A stretch of 7,694 bases of DNA from Candidatus Neomicrothrix sp. UBA4742. Lineage in GTDB: Bacteria > Actinomycetota > Acidimicrobiia > Acidimicrobiales > Acidimicrobilacustridaceae. Positions within the stretch are counted from its first letter, which is position 1, and every line of letters starts with the position of its first letter. The translations under genes were made by a program, and so were the position numbers. Location of the stretch: NCBI GenBank assembly GCA_002403895.1, contig DHIQ01000261.1, positions 35,786 to 43,479 of the forward strand, written 5' to 3'. The notes under the pieces were generated by a model. It saw only the letters and a list, made by a program, of their open reading frames with translations. It ran no database searches and was not told the origin of the DNA. Positions 6,998-7,694 of this stretch are shown here, piece by piece.

Positions 6998-7010
6998 ACG
7001 TCGTTGAGAC

Positions 7011-7694
7011 CTAGTTGAAGAAGTTCTCCACCTGGGTCACCTTGCACGTGACCTGGGCGCCTTGGTCAACCGAGGTCGTGACTTTCCATTCGGCCGTGTC
7101 ACCCGGCTGGATGTCACTCACGATGTCGAGCGAAGTGTCGGCCACGGCGTTACTCGCCTTGTTGCGGAACTCGACGTTGACCGTGAAGTTCTTCTTGGAC
7201 GATGTCGTGTTCTTGATGGTGCCTTGGTAGGTGGCGAAACCGAAGTCATCGACGGCGCAATCTCCCGGCGTCAACTGATACGTGGACGGATCGGCCGCGC
7301 CGCTGATGTTGACCGTCGCATCCTTGGCCGCCTTACCGAAACTGACGAGCGCCACGATCAAGATGAGCGATCCAACCAGGCCAACGGCGCCGAGCACCAT
7401 GCCGGCGATGCTCATGCCCTTGCCCACCCCGACCTCCCTGGCTTTCTTGAGCCCCAGGAACCCGAGCACGATGGCGAGGATGGCGCCCAGCGGCCCGAGG
7501 CAGAAGAAGGTCAGGATGCCGAGGACGAGCGCGGCGACCGCGAGCCCGTTGGAACCACCCGTTGCCGGTGGCATGGCGGGAGGAGGCCCAGATTGGTAGG
7601 CGGCCGGCCCGGGCGGGGGTAGAGACGGAGGGACAGGCGGAGGGACAGGCGGAGGTAGAGGCGGAGGTAGAGGCGGAGGGACAGGCGGAGGGAC
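7011..7694 (-). CDS. DUF4190-type membrane protein with proline-rich N-terminus and extracytoplasmic C-terminal domain (5' end outside window)
   Basis: The frame is open from the right edge (7694) to the TAG stop at 7011, giving 227 residues with no upstream stop; ATG 7574 is internal or a secondary start, so the true start lies beyond the window. The order is a proline-rich segment (1-40, repeats of (V/L)PPP), then a DUF4190-like region (about 50-120) with NGLAVAALVLGIL, a Gly-rich hairpin loop (CLGPLGAILAIVLG), LGLKKARE and GMSIAGMVLG. A hydrophobic stretch ends near residue 120. The C-terminal beta-rich domain of roughly 95 residues contains YQGTIKNTTSSKKNFTV and AEWKVTTSV, resembling FxLYD-type domains, and two cysteines (GDC and VTCKV) that could form a disulfide if the domain is outside the cell. 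Function unknown; a cell-envelope role is inferred from topology. DUF4190 assignment is by pattern recognition. Confidence 0.85.
   Translation of the reverse strand, partial: VPPPVPPPLPPPLPPPVPPPVPPSLPPPGPAAYQSGPPPAMPPATGGSNGLAVAALVLGILTFFCLGPLGAILAIVLGFLGLKKAREVGVGKGMSIAGMVLGAVGLVGSLILIVALVSFGKAAKDATVNISGAADPSTYQLTPGDCAVDDFGFATYQGTIKNTTSSKKNFTVNVEFRNKASNAVADTSLDIVSDIQPGDTAEWKVTTSVDQGAQVTCKVTQVENFFN
7621..7694. repeat. 12 bp in-frame tandem repeat encoding (V/L)PPP
   Basis: Six full 12 bp units occupy 7621-7692 and the array continues past the window edge. The plus-strand units vary between GGAGGGACAGGC and GGAGGTAGAGGC. In the gene (minus strand) each unit encodes Val-Pro-Pro-Pro (GTC first) or Leu-Pro-Pro-Pro (CTA first). 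From the edge the order is V V L L V V L, so two unit types alternate in pairs. The unit nearest the unique sequence is the most degenerate (CTA CCC CCG CCC), as expected at the old edge of an array. The plus strand is almost pure purine with many GG runs. Confidence 0.9.

Noticed and set aside
6985..7047. 21-residue N-terminal extension of the 152-residue protein
   Set aside because: It would overlap the upstream gene, and the optimal AAGGAG sits 7 nt before GTG 6984.
7621..7694. Tandem repeat considered as a CRISPR array or intergenic satellite
   Set aside because: Units are 12 bp with no spacers and keep an open proline-coding frame into the membrane-protein gene.

Overview
The window is high-GC bacterial chromosome carrying ordinary housekeeping genes, most likely from an actinobacterium and probably of the class Acidimicrobiia. 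This placement is inference. It rests on the GC-rich codon use, the tryptophan-rich GWWEASDGKWYPP motif near the start of one small membrane protein, the actinobacterial style of FolD (GRGLTIGRP) and PurH (SVYDKTG), and the actinobacterial-type C-terminal tail of the dihydrouridine synthase. No mobile element, CRISPR array, tRNA, rRNA or defence system is visible.

Layout from left to right: the N-terminal 219 residues of an isocitrate dehydrogenase (icd, minus strand, cut by the window start); a 153 bp gap holding the icd promoter; metF and folD (minus strand, joined by a 4 bp overlap); a 22 bp divergent gap; dusB and maf (plus strand, 8 bp overlap); purH and purN (minus strand, 4 bp overlap), with purH converging on maf across only 6 bp; a 192 bp gap; a 152-residue single-pass membrane protein; and a DUF4190-type membrane protein whose 5' part runs off the right edge inside a proline-coding 12 bp tandem repeat.

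The metabolic genes fit together around one-carbon folate chemistry. FolD interconverts 5,10-methylene-THF and 10-formyl-THF. PurN and PurH spend 10-formyl-THF in purine synthesis, and MetF diverts methylene-THF to methyl-THF for methionine. FolD, and Icd if it is NADP-dependent, produce NADPH. DusB modifies tRNA, and Maf hydrolyses non-canonical or excess nucleoside triphosphates.

The most notable signal is regulatory. Four genes without a usable Shine-Dalgarno (icd, folD, dusB, purN) each have a TANNNT -10 box ending exactly 6 or 7 nt before the start codon, the signature of leaderless transcripts. In the folD/dusB gap the two -10 boxes face opposite ways and share their TA, so a 10 bp element appears to drive both genes. 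Also worth a second look are a PurH whose IMP-cyclohydrolase site departs from consensus, an 11 bp-phased direct repeat in the icd promoter, a palindrome holding both stop codons of maf and purH, and an AABB higher-order pattern in the proline repeat. I saw no evidence of a wholly new multi-gene system.
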